From positions 1 to 13,234 of the forward strand of contig CATZYB010000055.1 of NCBI GenBank assembly GCA_958426095.1: a stretch of 13,234 nucleotides of DNA, read 5' to 3'. Source of the DNA: an uncultured Lachnospiraceae bacterium (lineage in GTDB: Bacteria; Bacillota; Clostridia; Lachnospirales; Lachnospiraceae). The notes below the pieces were generated by a model. The model was not told the origin of the DNA, made no database searches, and was given only the letters and a program-made list of their open reading frames with translations. This document shows, one piece after another, positions 5,952-13,234 of this stretch. The position numbers and the translations under genes were made by a program. Position 1 is the first letter of the stretch. Each line of letters starts with the position of its first letter.

Positions 5952-7171
5952 TATCTTTTTCCTCCCCGCGTGAACCTGCGCAGCATTGGCAGCAAAGCTT
6001 CCAGCACTTCGCAGCAGGTCTGTAATTCTTCCTCCGTAGTATCATAACACAGACTGAACCGGATTGTCGCGTCCAAATATTTTTTTTCTACACCAATGGC
6101 CTTTAACGTACCGCTGATGGCCGGATGATTGGATGAGCAGGCTGAACCGGAAGATACGTAGATTCCCCTTTCTTCCAATGCATGGAGAAGTACTTCAGCA
6201 CGAATATTTTCAAAACTCACACTCACCACATGAGGCGCCGGTCCCTGATGCAGATTTCTTTCGGAAACCCGATGGTCAAAGCCGTTCACCCGAACGCCTT
6301 CCATCTGTTCCAGCCGACTGACAAACTGTTCCCTGAGAGCATATAGTTTTTCCTGCTTTTCAGAAAAATCTTTAAAAACCTGATGCACCGCTTCGCCAAG
6401 ACCTGCGATTCCCGGAACGTTCTCTGTTCCGGAACGCATATCCTTCTGCTGGCCGCCGCCTAAGATCAGCGGCCGAACTTTCACTTTATTTTTAATATAT
6501 AAGAACCCGATCCCCTTCGGACCGTGTAATTTATGTCCGCTTACAGACATCAGATCGATCCGAAGTTTTGACGGATATATTTCGATTTTTCCAAAACCCT
6601 GAATGGCGTCCACATGAAAAAGAATTTCCGGGCTTTTTTTCTTAATAATGGCTCCAATGTCATCCAGCGGCTGGATCGTACCGATTTCATTATTGACAGC
6701 CATAACGGACACAAGGATCGTATCATCCCTGAGCGCCTTTTCCAGGGCATCCAGAGAAACAATGCCATGATGATCCACCGGAAGATAAGTCACCTCAAAA
6801 CCCTGGTCTTCCAGCCATATAAAGGGGTTGTACACCGAAGCATGCTCGATAGACGTGGTGATCAGATGCTTTCCCCGCCGCTGATTTGCCATTGCCGCCC
6901 CGATGATCGCCATATTATTGGACTCAGTGCCGCCGGAAGTAAATACGATTTCTTTTTCATCTACTTTTAAAACGGACGCTATCGTTTTTCTTGCTTCCTT
7001 TATATATTGCTCGGCAGTAAACCCTTTCATATGCAGAGAAGAAGGATTGCCATAGTCCTTTGACATAACTTCAACCATCTTTTTACACACAGAAGGATAA
7101 ACTCTCGTCGTTGCAGCATTATCCAGATATATTTCTTTTGTAACGGCACTGTGGCCCAAATTGATCTCCAT
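5951..7171 (-). CDS. Cysteine desulfurase (NifS/IscS-like), partner of ThiI
   Basis: This PLP enzyme converts cysteine to alanine and carries the sulfur as an enzyme persulfide. Starting at ATG 7171 it has 406 residues. Signatures in order are YLDNAATT (15-22), the cofactor region TSGGTESNN (78-86), His110 in SIEHAS, NNEIGTIQPL (160-169), HVDAIQGFGK (186-195), the Schiff-base lysine Lys214 in SGHK, RSGTEN (246-251) and the catalytic Cys345 in SSGSACSS. A longer reading from TTG 7192 is unlikely because GAGG sits about 7 nt before the ATG. It begins 1 nt after the rsmE stop and overlaps thiI by one base, so it most likely supplies ThiI, as B. subtilis NifZ does. A general Fe-S cluster role as IscS cannot be excluded; no iscU or iscR is adjacent. 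I leave the symbol blank because nifS, iscS and nifZ cannot be told apart here. Confidence 0.95.
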   Translation of the reverse strand: MEINLGHSAVTKEIYLDNAATTRVYPSVCKKMVEVMSKDYGNPSSLHMKGFTAEQYIKEARKTIASVLKVDEKEIVFTSGGTESNNMAIIGAAMANQRRGKHLITTSIEHASVYNPFIWLEDQGFEVTYLPVDHHGIVSLDALEKALRDDTILVSVMAVNNEIGTIQPLDDIGAIIKKKSPEILFHVDAIQGFGKIEIYPSKLRIDLMSVSGHKLHGPKGIGFLYIKNKVKVRPLILGGGQQKDMRSGTENVPGIAGLGEAVHQVFKDFSEKQEKLYALREQFVSRLEQMEGVRVNGFDHRVSERNLHQGPAPHVVSVSFENIRAEVLLHALEERGIYVSSGSACSSNHPAISGTLKAIGVEKKYLDATIRFSLCYDTTEEELQTCCEVLEALLPMLRRFTRGGKR

Positions 7172-7172
7172 A

Positions 7173-7913
7173 CTATTCCTCTTCAAATTCAAACATCAAT
7201 ATGGACAGCATCGCCAATCCGGCCGTTTCTGTCCTCAAAATACGTTTTCCAAGAGTCACTGGCAGTACGTTGGCCGCCATGGCTGCTTCCACTTCTGTCT
7301 CGTCAAAACCGCCTTCCGGTCCAATAAAAATCCCTATGGATTTTCTTCCCTTCAACCCGGCAATGATTTCACGGGTCTTTTCAATGCCTTCTGCTTTTTC
7401 ATAAGGAATCAGAACCCCTTCCAGATTTTTTGCATAAGCCAGCGCCTCTGAAAAAGACATCACTGGTTTCACTTCCGGAATGATCCCCCGTCCGGACTGT
7501 TTCGCTCCGCCCTCGGCAATCTGCTGCCACCGGGCAATTTTCTTCGTTTCTTTTTTCTCATCCAACTTCACGATGACCCGGTTCGTCCGCACCGGAATAA
7601 TCTCATATACCCCAAGTTCCACCGCTTTCTGGATAATGAGTTCCATCTTATCTGCCTTCGGAAGCCCCTGAAACAGATAGAGCTTCACCGGAAGCTCTAC
7701 ATAAGAATTCCAAGAATTTTCAATAGATAGACGAATTTCATCCCGCTCTATTGACAAAATCCGGCAAAAATAGTCGGTCCCCCGGCCATCGCTTAATGAC
7801 AATTCGTCCCCCGGACGCATCCGGAGGACATTTCTTATATGATTGACATCATTCCCCTGAATCACAATACAGTCTTCCTGTATCTTTGACTGATCTACAA
7901 AAAATCTCGGCAT
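7173..7913 (-). CDS. rsmE: 16S rRNA (uracil1498-N3)-methyltransferase RsmE
   Basis: RsmE methylates N3 of U1498 in 16S rRNA, using SAM, on the assembled 30S subunit. The 246-residue length is typical. The N-terminal PUA-like part (about 1-70, MPRFFV then NHIRNVLRMRPGDELSLSDG) precedes a SPOUT methyltransferase domain with the trefoil-knot motifs FIGPEGGF (196-203) and LGKRILRTETA (221-231). The ATG at 7913 has GGAG 8 nt upstream and lies 16 nt after the prmA stop. The prmA-rsmE pairing after dnaJ is the same as yqeT-yqeU in Bacillus. Confidence 0.96.
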   Translation of the reverse strand: MPRFFVDQSKIQEDCIVIQGNDVNHIRNVLRMRPGDELSLSDGRGTDYFCRILSIERDEIRLSIENSWNSYVELPVKLYLFQGLPKADKMELIIQKAVELGVYEIIPVRTNRVIVKLDEKKETKKIARWQQIAEGGAKQSGRGIIPEVKPVMSFSEALAYAKNLEGVLIPYEKAEGIEKTREIIAGLKGRKSIGIFIGPEGGFDETEVEAAMAANVLPVTLGKRILRTETAGLAMLSILMFEFEEE

Positions 7914-7929
7914 TTGATTTTCTCCAATC

Positions 7930-8883
7930 CTAAGCCTTTGCCGTAAAAGATACCCAGCCGCCGGAGTGAGTCACTTCCATAATCTCAAATCCATTTTCTG
8001 TCAGGGCTTTCCTTACGTCTTCTTCCCGTTCATCAATGATGCCGGAGGTTATGAAAAGCGCTCCCGGTTTCATCATTTCTTTTACAACTCCGCTTAGCGG
8101 AATGATGATTTCAGCAAAAATATTTGCCAGTACCATATCAAATTTATGTTCGCCCACTTTATGACGGAAATCTGCATCGGAAATAACATCTCCGGTAAGC
8201 ACAGTATAAATATCGCTTTCAATACCGTTCACACGGGCATTTTCAATGGCAGCTTCCACTGCATGGATATCTACATCCGTAGCTGACGCCTCTTTCGCTC
8301 CAAGAAGCAGCGCTATGATCGACAAAATACCGCTGCCGCAGCCCACATCCAAAACTTCCTGACCCGGCTGCATGTATTTCTTCAACTGGGTAATACACAA
8401 ACGGGTTGTATGATGAGTTCCCGTTCCAAAAGCTGTTCCCGGATCAAGTTCCACGACCAGCGTGTCTTCCGGAACATCTTCCACCGTTTCCCAGGTTGGT
8501 TTGATAATAATATGTTCATCTACCTTAAAAGGTTTCCAGTATTTTTTCCAGTTATTCATCCAATCGATATCTTCTGTCTGGGATTTTTCAATGGTCGCCT
8601 CTCCGATATCCACAAAATCTGCCAGTTCTTTGACTGCAGCCAATACCTCTTCCAAAGTGGATTCATGATCTTTTTCCGGCTCAATATAAAAAGAAACATA
8701 GGCTTTACCGTCATCTTCTTCCAAATCCGGGAGCAGATCAATGAACATCCGTTTTTTATCTTCTTCTGAAAGCGGTACCTTATCTTCGATTTCGATACCT
8801 TCAATACCCATTTCTGCCAATGTATAACTGATCAAATCCACCGCCTCTGTGGTGGTCGCCAAGCGATATTTATTCCATTTCAT
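7930..8883 (-). CDS. prmA: Ribosomal protein L11 methyltransferase PrmA
   Basis: PrmA trimethylates ribosomal protein L11 using SAM. Starting at ATG 8883 it has 317 residues. The N-terminal substrate-recognition domain covers about 1-100. It is followed by the linker with WKKYWKPF, the family signature ELDPGTAFGTGTHHTT (145-160), the Rossmann SAM motif LDVGCGSGIL (178-187), acidic ATDVD (201-205) and LANIFAEI (252-259). A TTG at 8889 in frame would be only 2 nt from the GAGG ribosome binding site, whereas the ATG is 7 nt away, so the ATG is preferred. It sits 14 nt after dnaJ, a common Firmicutes arrangement that ties it to the heat-shock operon. Confidence 0.95.
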   Translation of the reverse strand: MKWNKYRLATTTEAVDLISYTLAEMGIEGIEIEDKVPLSEEDKKRMFIDLLPDLEEDDGKAYVSFYIEPEKDHESTLEEVLAAVKELADFVDIGEATIEKSQTEDIDWMNNWKKYWKPFKVDEHIIIKPTWETVEDVPEDTLVVELDPGTAFGTGTHHTTRLCITQLKKYMQPGQEVLDVGCGSGILSIIALLLGAKEASATDVDIHAVEAAIENARVNGIESDIYTVLTGDVISDADFRHKVGEHKFDMVLANIFAEIIIPLSGVVKEMMKPGALFITSGIIDEREEDVRKALTENGFEIMEVTHSGGWVSFTAKA

Positions 8884-8897
8884 ATTCAATCCTCATA

Positions 8898-10109
8898 TTA
8901 TTCATCCAGGTCGTCAAAGGCCTCTTTGACTTTGTCCATAAAGCTCTTTTTCTTTTTGCCTTCTTTGCCCTTCGGCTCCTCGGCTTTTTCCGATTTATCT
9001 TCCTGTGGGCGGATTCCTTTTAAAGAATCATCAAACTTTCGGAGCAGCTCTTTCTGCTCATTATTCAATTTTTCCGGAACCTGTACGACCAGAGTCACGT
9101 AATGATCGCCACGGATGTTTTTATTCCGAATCGTCGGAACGCCTTTTCCTTTCAGACGGATTCGTGTATCTGTCTGAGTTCCCGCTTTAATTGTCTGGGT
9201 CACATCACCATCCACCGTCTTAATAGTGATCTCGCCGCCCAACGCTGCCTGAACAAAGGAAATCGGCATAGTAGAGTAAATATCATATTCCTGACGACGG
9301 AAGATCGGATGACGGTCCACACTGACATTCACGAGCAGATCGCCGCGGGCGCCGCCATTGGTCCCAGGCTCCCCTTTGCCGCGGATACGCACGCTCTGTC
9401 CATTATCGATACCGGCCGGAATAGACACTTCAATCGTTTTCTTACTCTTGATATAACCGGTGCCGCCACAATCCGGACATTTATCTTTAATGATTTTACC
9501 GCTTCCGTGACAGTCCGGACAGGTCTGAACATTACGGACCATGCCAAACAGAGACTGCTGTGTATAGACAACCTGTCCCTTACCGCCGCACTTACTGCAG
9601 GTCTGCGGCTGAGTTCCCGGTTTTGCACCGGTTCCATGACAATGCGGACATTCGTCCTTTAAGTTCATCTCAAATTTCTTATCCACGCCGAATACGGCTT
9701 CCATAAAGGATATCCGAACGTTAATTCTTACATTGGCGCCCTGCATCGGTCCATTGTAAGCGCCGCCCCGGCTGCTGCGTCCGCCGCCGAAGAAATCGCC
9801 GAAAATATCGCCGAAAATATCGCCCATATCCGCTGCATTGAAATCAAATCCGCCAAATCCACCGGCGCCGCCGCCCTGTTCAAAGGCCGCGTGACCGAAC
9901 TGGTCGTACTGACGTCTTTTTTCTGCATCACTCAATACCGCATAGGCTTCGGATGCCTCTTTAAATTTTGCTTCTGCTTCTTTATCTCCAGGGTTTATAT
10001 CCGGATGGTACTTCTTTGCCAGTTTACGATAGGCTTTCTTTAACTCGTCATCTGTAGCCGACTTTGACACACCCAGAACCTCATAGTAATCTCTCTTCGT
10101 CTCTGCCAT
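8898..10109 (-). CDS. dnaJ: Chaperone protein DnaJ (type I Hsp40)
   Basis: DnaJ delivers unfolded clients to DnaK and stimulates its ATPase. The 403-residue protein has all type I elements: the J domain with HPD at 35-37, a Gly/Phe-rich linker with repeated IFGDIFGDFFGG, four CxxCxGxG zinc-finger repeats (CPHCHGTG, CSKCGGKG, CPDCHGSG, CPDCGGTG), the substrate-binding C-terminal domains and a Lys-rich end. The start is ATG 10109, 6 nt after AAGGTGA (10116-10122); an in-frame TTG at 10115 abuts the ribosome binding site and is rejected. It is separated from dnaK by an unusually long 113-nt gap with two inverted repeats, which may lower or uncouple its expression relative to dnaK. Confidence 0.97.
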   Translation of the reverse strand: MAETKRDYYEVLGVSKSATDDELKKAYRKLAKKYHPDINPGDKEAEAKFKEASEAYAVLSDAEKRRQYDQFGHAAFEQGGGAGGFGGFDFNAADMGDIFGDIFGDFFGGGRSSRGGAYNGPMQGANVRINVRISFMEAVFGVDKKFEMNLKDECPHCHGTGAKPGTQPQTCSKCGGKGQVVYTQQSLFGMVRNVQTCPDCHGSGKIIKDKCPDCGGTGYIKSKKTIEVSIPAGIDNGQSVRIRGKGEPGTNGGARGDLLVNVSVDRHPIFRRQEYDIYSTMPISFVQAALGGEITIKTVDGDVTQTIKAGTQTDTRIRLKGKGVPTIRNKNIRGDHYVTLVVQVPEKLNNEQKELLRKFDDSLKGIRPQEDKSEKAEEPKGKEGKKKKSFMDKVKEAFDDLDE

Positions 10110-10138
10110 ATCCAATCACCTTCTTTTATAACGTAGCG

Positions 10139-10190
10139 AAAGAGGACGCCCCGGCACCAGCCTAAATGCCGGTGCCGAAACAGCCTCTTT
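10139..10190. repeat. Long imperfect hairpin in the dnaK-dnaJ gap
   Basis: Outer arms AAAGAGG (10139-10145) and CCTCTTT (10184-10190) and inner arms CGGCACC (10152-10158) and GGTGCCG (10171-10177) form two 7-bp stems separated by a symmetric 6/6 internal loop, with a 12-nt apical loop. An alternative inner pairing CCGGCA/TGCCGG is possible. In the minus-strand mRNA it ends about 30 nt ahead of the dnaJ start and leaves the dnaJ ribosome binding site free. No U run follows (next bases CGCTACG), so it is not a canonical terminator. An RNA processing, stability or attenuation element is the likeliest reading. Confidence 0.6.
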
Positions 10191-10198
10191 ATCTATCT

Positions 10199-10211
10199 TT
10201 GGTTATACCAA
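10199..10211. repeat. Short inverted repeat just after dnaK
   Basis: TTGGT (10199-10203) and ACCAA (10207-10211) are perfect reverse complements around TAT, 11 nt after the dnaK stop codon. It is short and may be chance or a small stem-loop, but it lies next to the larger hairpin at 10139-10190, and together they fill most of the dnaK-dnaJ gap. Confidence 0.3.
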
Positions 10212-10222
10212 CTCTGTTTATA

Positions 10223-12085
10223 TTACACTTCTTTGTAGTCTGCGTCAACTACATCATCGGCCTGATAGCTGCCATTAGTACCCTGAGAAGGGTTTGGTCC
10301 AGCATTCTGTCCTGCGGCTGCGCCGGCTGCTTCATACATCTTTGTAAATACGCCCTGTGCAGATTCCATCAATTTTTCTTTGGCAGCTTTGATTTCATCC
10401 ACATCCGCATCGGACATGTTGTCAATATTTGTTCTATCAAGAAGGGCTTTCATGTTATCGATTTCAGCCTGAACCTTTGCTTTGTCATCTGCGCTGACTT
10501 TATCTCCAACTTCTTTCAAAGCCTTTTCTGTCTGGAATACCATAGCGTCCGCGTCGTTTCTTGCTTCGATGCCCTCTTTACGTTTCTTATCCTGGGCTTC
10601 GAACTCAGCGGCTTCTTTAACAGCTTTATCGATCTCAGCATCAGACATATTAGAACCGGCTGTAATCGTGATGTGCTGTTCTTTGCCTGTTCCTAAATCC
10701 TTGGCGGATACATTAACAATACCGTTGGCATCGATATCGAAAGTAACTTCAATCTGAGGGATTCCACGCGGAGCCGGTGCGATTCCGTCTAACTGGAAAC
10801 GTCCAAGACTCTTATTATCTTTAGCGAACTGACGCTCACCCTGTACAACGTTGATATCTACGGCTGTCTGATTATCTGCTGCTGTAGAGAAGATCTGGCT
10901 CTTCTTTGTAGGAATGGTTGTATTTCTTTCAATCAGGTGTGTTGCGATTCCGCCCATTGTTTCGATGGACAATGTCAGCGGTGTAACATCCAGAAGAAGG
11001 ATATCTCCTGCACCAGCATCGCCGGCCAGTTTACCGCCCTGGATGGAAGCGCCGATAGCAACACATTCATCCGGATTCAGGTTCTTGCTTGGCTCTTTGC
11101 CTGTCAGCTGTTTAACTTTATCCTGTACAGCCGGGATACGTGTGGAACCGCCAACCAGAAGTACCTTGCTCAGTTCGGAAGCTGTAATGCCTGCATCTCT
11201 CAGTGCATTCTGAACCGGAATGATTGTTCTTTCAACTAAATCTGCTGTCAATTCATCGAATTTTGCACGGGTCAGATTCATTTCAAAATGTTTTGCGCCC
11301 TCTGCAGTTGCTGTGATGAAAGGCAGGTTAATGTTTGTATTTGCTGCGCTGGAAAGCTCTTTCTTCGCTTTTTCAGCAGCTTCTTTCAAACGCTGCATAG
11401 CCATCTTATCACCGGAAAGGTCAACGCCTTCGGTACGTTTGAATTCATCGATCATATACTGAGTCAGCTTATTATCAAAGTCATCGCCGCCCAGATGGTT
11501 ATCGCCGGAGGTTGCCAATACTTCGATAACGCCGTCGCCGATTTCGATAACGGAAACATCGAATGTACCGCCGCCCAAGTCATAAACCATGATCTTCTGT
11601 TCATTTTCATTATCAAGGCCGTAAGCCAATGCGGCTGCTGTAGGCTCGTTGATGATACGTTTTACATCAAGACCTGCAATCTTACCGGCATCTTTTGTAG
11701 CCTGTCTCTGAGCATCATTGAAGTAAGCCGGTACAGTAATAACTGCTTCGTTTACCTTTTCACCAAGATAGCTTTCTGCATCTGCTTTCAGTTTCTGAAG
11801 GATCATTGCGGAAATTTCCTGTGGAGAATATTTCTTATCATCGATCGATACTCTGTAATCAGAACCCATATGTCTCTTAATAGAAGCAATTGTCTTATCT
11901 GCATTAGTTACAGCCTGACGTTTTGCCGGTTCACCGACGAGACGCTCGCCATTTTTTGTAAAAGCTACTACAGATGGTGTTGTTCTTGCACCTTCTGTAT
12001 TTGCGATAACCACTGGCTTTCCGCCTTCCATAACAGCTACGCATGAATTTGTTGTTCCTAAGTCAATACCAATAATTTTACTCAT
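10223..12085 (-). CDS. dnaK: Chaperone protein DnaK (Hsp70)
   Basis: This ATP-dependent Hsp70 folds and protects proteins with DnaJ and GrpE in the cytoplasm. The 620-residue length is typical of Gram-positive DnaK. Motifs are IGIDLGTTNSCVAVMEG (5-21), EPTAAALAYGL (147-157), the phosphate-binding YDLGGGTFDVS (168-178), VGGSTRIP (311-318), the interdomain linker DILLLDVTPL (361-370), the substrate-binding beta domain, a helical lid and the conserved end DDVVDADYKEV. The stretch near residues 75-85 lacks the extra block found in E. coli DnaK, a mark of Gram-positive types. The ATG at 12085 has a near-perfect AGGAGG 8 nt upstream. It lies 54 nt after grpE in the HrcA-linked operon. Confidence 0.98.
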   Translation of the reverse strand: MSKIIGIDLGTTNSCVAVMEGGKPVVIANTEGARTTPSVVAFTKNGERLVGEPAKRQAVTNADKTIASIKRHMGSDYRVSIDDKKYSPQEISAMILQKLKADAESYLGEKVNEAVITVPAYFNDAQRQATKDAGKIAGLDVKRIINEPTAAALAYGLDNENEQKIMVYDLGGGTFDVSVIEIGDGVIEVLATSGDNHLGGDDFDNKLTQYMIDEFKRTEGVDLSGDKMAMQRLKEAAEKAKKELSSAANTNINLPFITATAEGAKHFEMNLTRAKFDELTADLVERTIIPVQNALRDAGITASELSKVLLVGGSTRIPAVQDKVKQLTGKEPSKNLNPDECVAIGASIQGGKLAGDAGAGDILLLDVTPLTLSIETMGGIATHLIERNTTIPTKKSQIFSTAADNQTAVDINVVQGERQFAKDNKSLGRFQLDGIAPAPRGIPQIEVTFDIDANGIVNVSAKDLGTGKEQHITITAGSNMSDAEIDKAVKEAAEFEAQDKKRKEGIEARNDADAMVFQTEKALKEVGDKVSADDKAKVQAEIDNMKALLDRTNIDNMSDADVDEIKAAKEKLMESAQGVFTKMYEAAGAAAGQNAGPNPSQGTNGSYQADDVVDADYKEV

Positions 12086-12139
12086 AATCGTTTCCTCCTA
12101 ATTATCTGCTAATATCTAAATTTTTGTTAATTAACACTT

Positions 12140-12802
12140 TTATTCAGCAACCATCACCATGCTGTGACGGACCACTTTATCTTTATATAAATAACCCCGC
12201 TGTAACTCCTGGATCACAATGCCGGAGTCATATTCTTCGCTCGGCGCCTGCATGACCGCATTGTGGAAATCCGGATTGAATTCCGCGCCGACAGCTTCGA
12301 TCACCGTAACGCCCAGGCCTTCAAGGGTTGTCATCAACTGTTTATACACAAGCTCAATTCCCTGAGCAAAGGATGTATTCTTTTCTTCTTCGGTCATCGC
12401 CGCAAGGCCCCGCTCAAAATTATCAACTACCGGGAGCAGCTTTTCAATCACATCTGCAGCGCCAATGCCATACATCTGCTGTTTTTCTTTTTCCGTACGT
12501 TTACGGAAGTTATCGAATTCAGCCATCTGACGAATCAGCCTGTCGTTTAATTCGGCACTTTTTTCATCTTTTTTTTCTTTTTTGTCCTTACGGAAGAAGG
12601 CCTTTTTCTTCTCTTCCTTTTGCTCATCCGCTTCATCTTCCGCAGTTTCTTCGGTCTCGTTTCCAGCCTCTGCTTCGGATTCTCCGCCTTCTGCTTCGTT
12701 ATCCGGTGCGGCACCGTTCTCTGTTTCTGCGGCTTCTTCTGCAGTTGTTTCTATATCTTCTGTCTGAATTTCTTCATTCATTTCTTTTTCCTGTTCTGAC
12801 AC
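12140..12802 (-). CDS. grpE: Nucleotide exchange factor GrpE
   Basis: GrpE is the dimeric exchange factor that releases ADP from DnaK. The 220-residue protein has a long acidic N-terminal tail (about 1-62, mostly Glu/Ala/Asp), a basic patch (KKKAFFRKDKKEKKDEK, 65-81), the coiled-coil region with MAEFDNFRKRTEKEK (93-107), VIEKLLPVVDNFERGL (118-133), and the beta-wing end with FNPDFHNAVMQ and GYLYKDKVVRHSMVMV. The start is GTG 12802: GAGGTGA lies about 6 nt upstream and 13 nt separate it from hrcA. An in-frame ATG at codon 8 is a less likely start. The tail is longer than in the E. coli protein, but such acidic tails are common in Firmicutes GrpE. Confidence 0.97.
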   Translation of the reverse strand: MSEQEKEMNEEIQTEDIETTAEEAAETENGAAPDNEAEGGESEAEAGNETEETAEDEADEQKEEKKKAFFRKDKKEKKDEKSAELNDRLIRQMAEFDNFRKRTEKEKQQMYGIGAADVIEKLLPVVDNFERGLAAMTEEEKNTSFAQGIELVYKQLMTTLEGLGVTVIEAVGAEFNPDFHNAVMQAPSEEYDSGIVIQELQRGYLYKDKVVRHSMVMVAE

Positions 12803-12815
12803 TTCACATCACCTC

Positions 12816-13234
12816 TTACTTTTTCTTAAATATATCATCCAACTGGTTCATCATCGTCTGGAGATTTCCAACGACTTTTTTATAATCCATCCGTTTCGGT
12901 CCGATAATACCGATCGTTCCCTGAACGCCTTCTTCCAGTTCGTAGGTCGCTGTAACAATGCTGCAATCTTTCATCGTACTCACCGGAGATTCTGAACCAA
13001 TATATATCTGAATCGGGTTCTTATTGTCCGTATCTGAATCCTGCTGGTCAACGATTAGTTCAGTCAAAGCCTTCTTTTCTTCCATCGTACAGAGCAGCTC
13101 GCTCGCCTTTTCCCGGTCGCCCAGTTCCGGATATTTCAAAAGATTCGTTGTGCCGCTTGTGTATATTTCCAGATCATCCTCTTCCTGGATCACTACGGCA
13201 ATGGCATCAATAATATGGCCGATAATCTGTCCAT
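12816..13234 (-). CDS. hrcA: Heat-inducible transcription repressor HrcA (C-terminal part; gene runs off the right edge)
   Basis: Only the last 138 residues and stop codon are present; the frame is open to the window edge, so the start and DNA-binding domain are missing. HrcA represses the dnaK and groE operons by binding CIRCE, with activity set by GroEL. Supporting features are the IIDAIAVVIQEED start of the fragment, the EIYTSGTTNLLKYPE segment, IGSE, and the family-typical end GTIGIIGPKRMDYKKVVGNLQ followed by a helix ending in KKK. It is followed after 13 nt by grpE, the standard Firmicutes order. A GTG inside the fragment (13193) is not the true start, because the frame and homologous sequence continue upstream of it. 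Confidence 0.95.
   Translation of the reverse strand, partial: GQIIGHIIDAIAVVIQEEDDLEIYTSGTTNLLKYPELGDREKASELLCTMEEKKALTELIVDQQDSDTDNKNPIQIYIGSESPVSTMKDCSIVTATYELEEGVQGTIGIIGPKRMDYKKVVGNLQTMMNQLDDIFKKK

Noticed and set aside
10139..10190. Intrinsic terminator after dnaK
   Set aside because: The hairpin is convincing, but no U tract follows on the minus strand, so it is listed as a repeat rather than a terminator.
11288..12046. Plus-strand open frame of 252 codons antisense to dnaK
   Set aside because: Long antisense frames are common opposite dnaK because of codon composition. The translation is Cys/Phe-rich with no family resemblance.
12086..12139. Possible CIRCE operator or promoter between grpE and dnaK
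   Set aside because: No TTAGCACTC/GAGTGCTAA arms are present. The palindrome TGTTAATTAACA (12125-12136) is AT-only in its core and too short to support a specific call.
1..13234. CRISPR arrays, insertion sequences, phage or defence genes, tRNA genes
   Set aside because: No spaced direct repeats, transposase-like proteins, terminal inverted repeats or tRNA-like cloverleaf sequences were seen; all sizeable genes are housekeeping families.

Overview
The window is an ordinary, densely packed housekeeping stretch of a Gram-positive Firmicutes chromosome, most likely class Clostridia and plausibly Lachnospiraceae. The evidence is the hrcA-grpE-dnaK-dnaJ-prmA-rsmE order, a DnaK of the Gram-positive type (no extra block in the early nucleotide-binding domain), an ireB-ruvX-DUF1292 cluster followed by an RNase J gene, strong Shine-Dalgarno sequences and moderate GC. 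The family assignment is inference from gene content and protein style; no 16S gene is present. All genes but one lie on the minus strand, so the transcriptional order runs from high to low coordinates.

Region 1 (13234 to 4767, minus) is a chaperone and translation-maturation operon: hrcA (5' end outside the window), grpE, dnaK, dnaJ, prmA (L11 methyltransferase), rsmE (16S rRNA m3U methyltransferase), a NifS/IscS-type cysteine desulfurase and thiI (tRNA 4-thiouridine synthetase). Spacing is tight (13, 54, 113, 14, 16, 1 and -1 nt). The one long gap, dnaK-dnaJ, holds two inverted repeats. HrcA represses heat-shock operons through CIRCE operators; no CIRCE is visible here and the expected one would lie upstream of hrcA, outside the window. 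The last two genes form a sulfur-relay pair: the desulfurase makes a persulfide that ThiI uses for s4U in tRNA.

Region 2 (4470-4700, plus) is the only plus-strand gene, a 76-residue HPr-like protein that keeps the regulatory-serine segment but lacks the phosphocarrier histidine. It has its own good sigma-A-type promoter and a strong intrinsic terminator, is tail-to-tail with thiI and divergent from mtaB.

Region 3 (4272 to 2908, minus) is mtaB, the radical-SAM tRNA methylthiotransferase for ms2t6A37. In Bacillus subtilis the mtaB gene (yqeV) directly follows the prmA and rsmE genes, so here the nifS-thiI pair and the HPr-like gene look inserted into that ancestral order.

Region 4 (2837 to the left edge, minus) is ireB (substrate of the IreK/PrkA-type Ser/Thr kinase), ruvX, a DUF1292 gene, the RNase J gene and probably the first codons of one more gene at the edge. 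There are no tRNA or rRNA genes, CRISPR arrays, insertion sequences or phage genes, and no gene-free stretch over 300 bases. I did not find a new defence, mobile or biosynthetic system. The points most worth a second look are the His-less HPr-like protein and its antisense context, the dnaK-dnaJ intercistronic hairpins, and the inverted repeat ahead of the RNase J gene. Several starts were corrected to ATG codons with a properly spaced ribosome binding site (dnaJ, prmA, cysteine desulfurase, mtaB, HPr-like).
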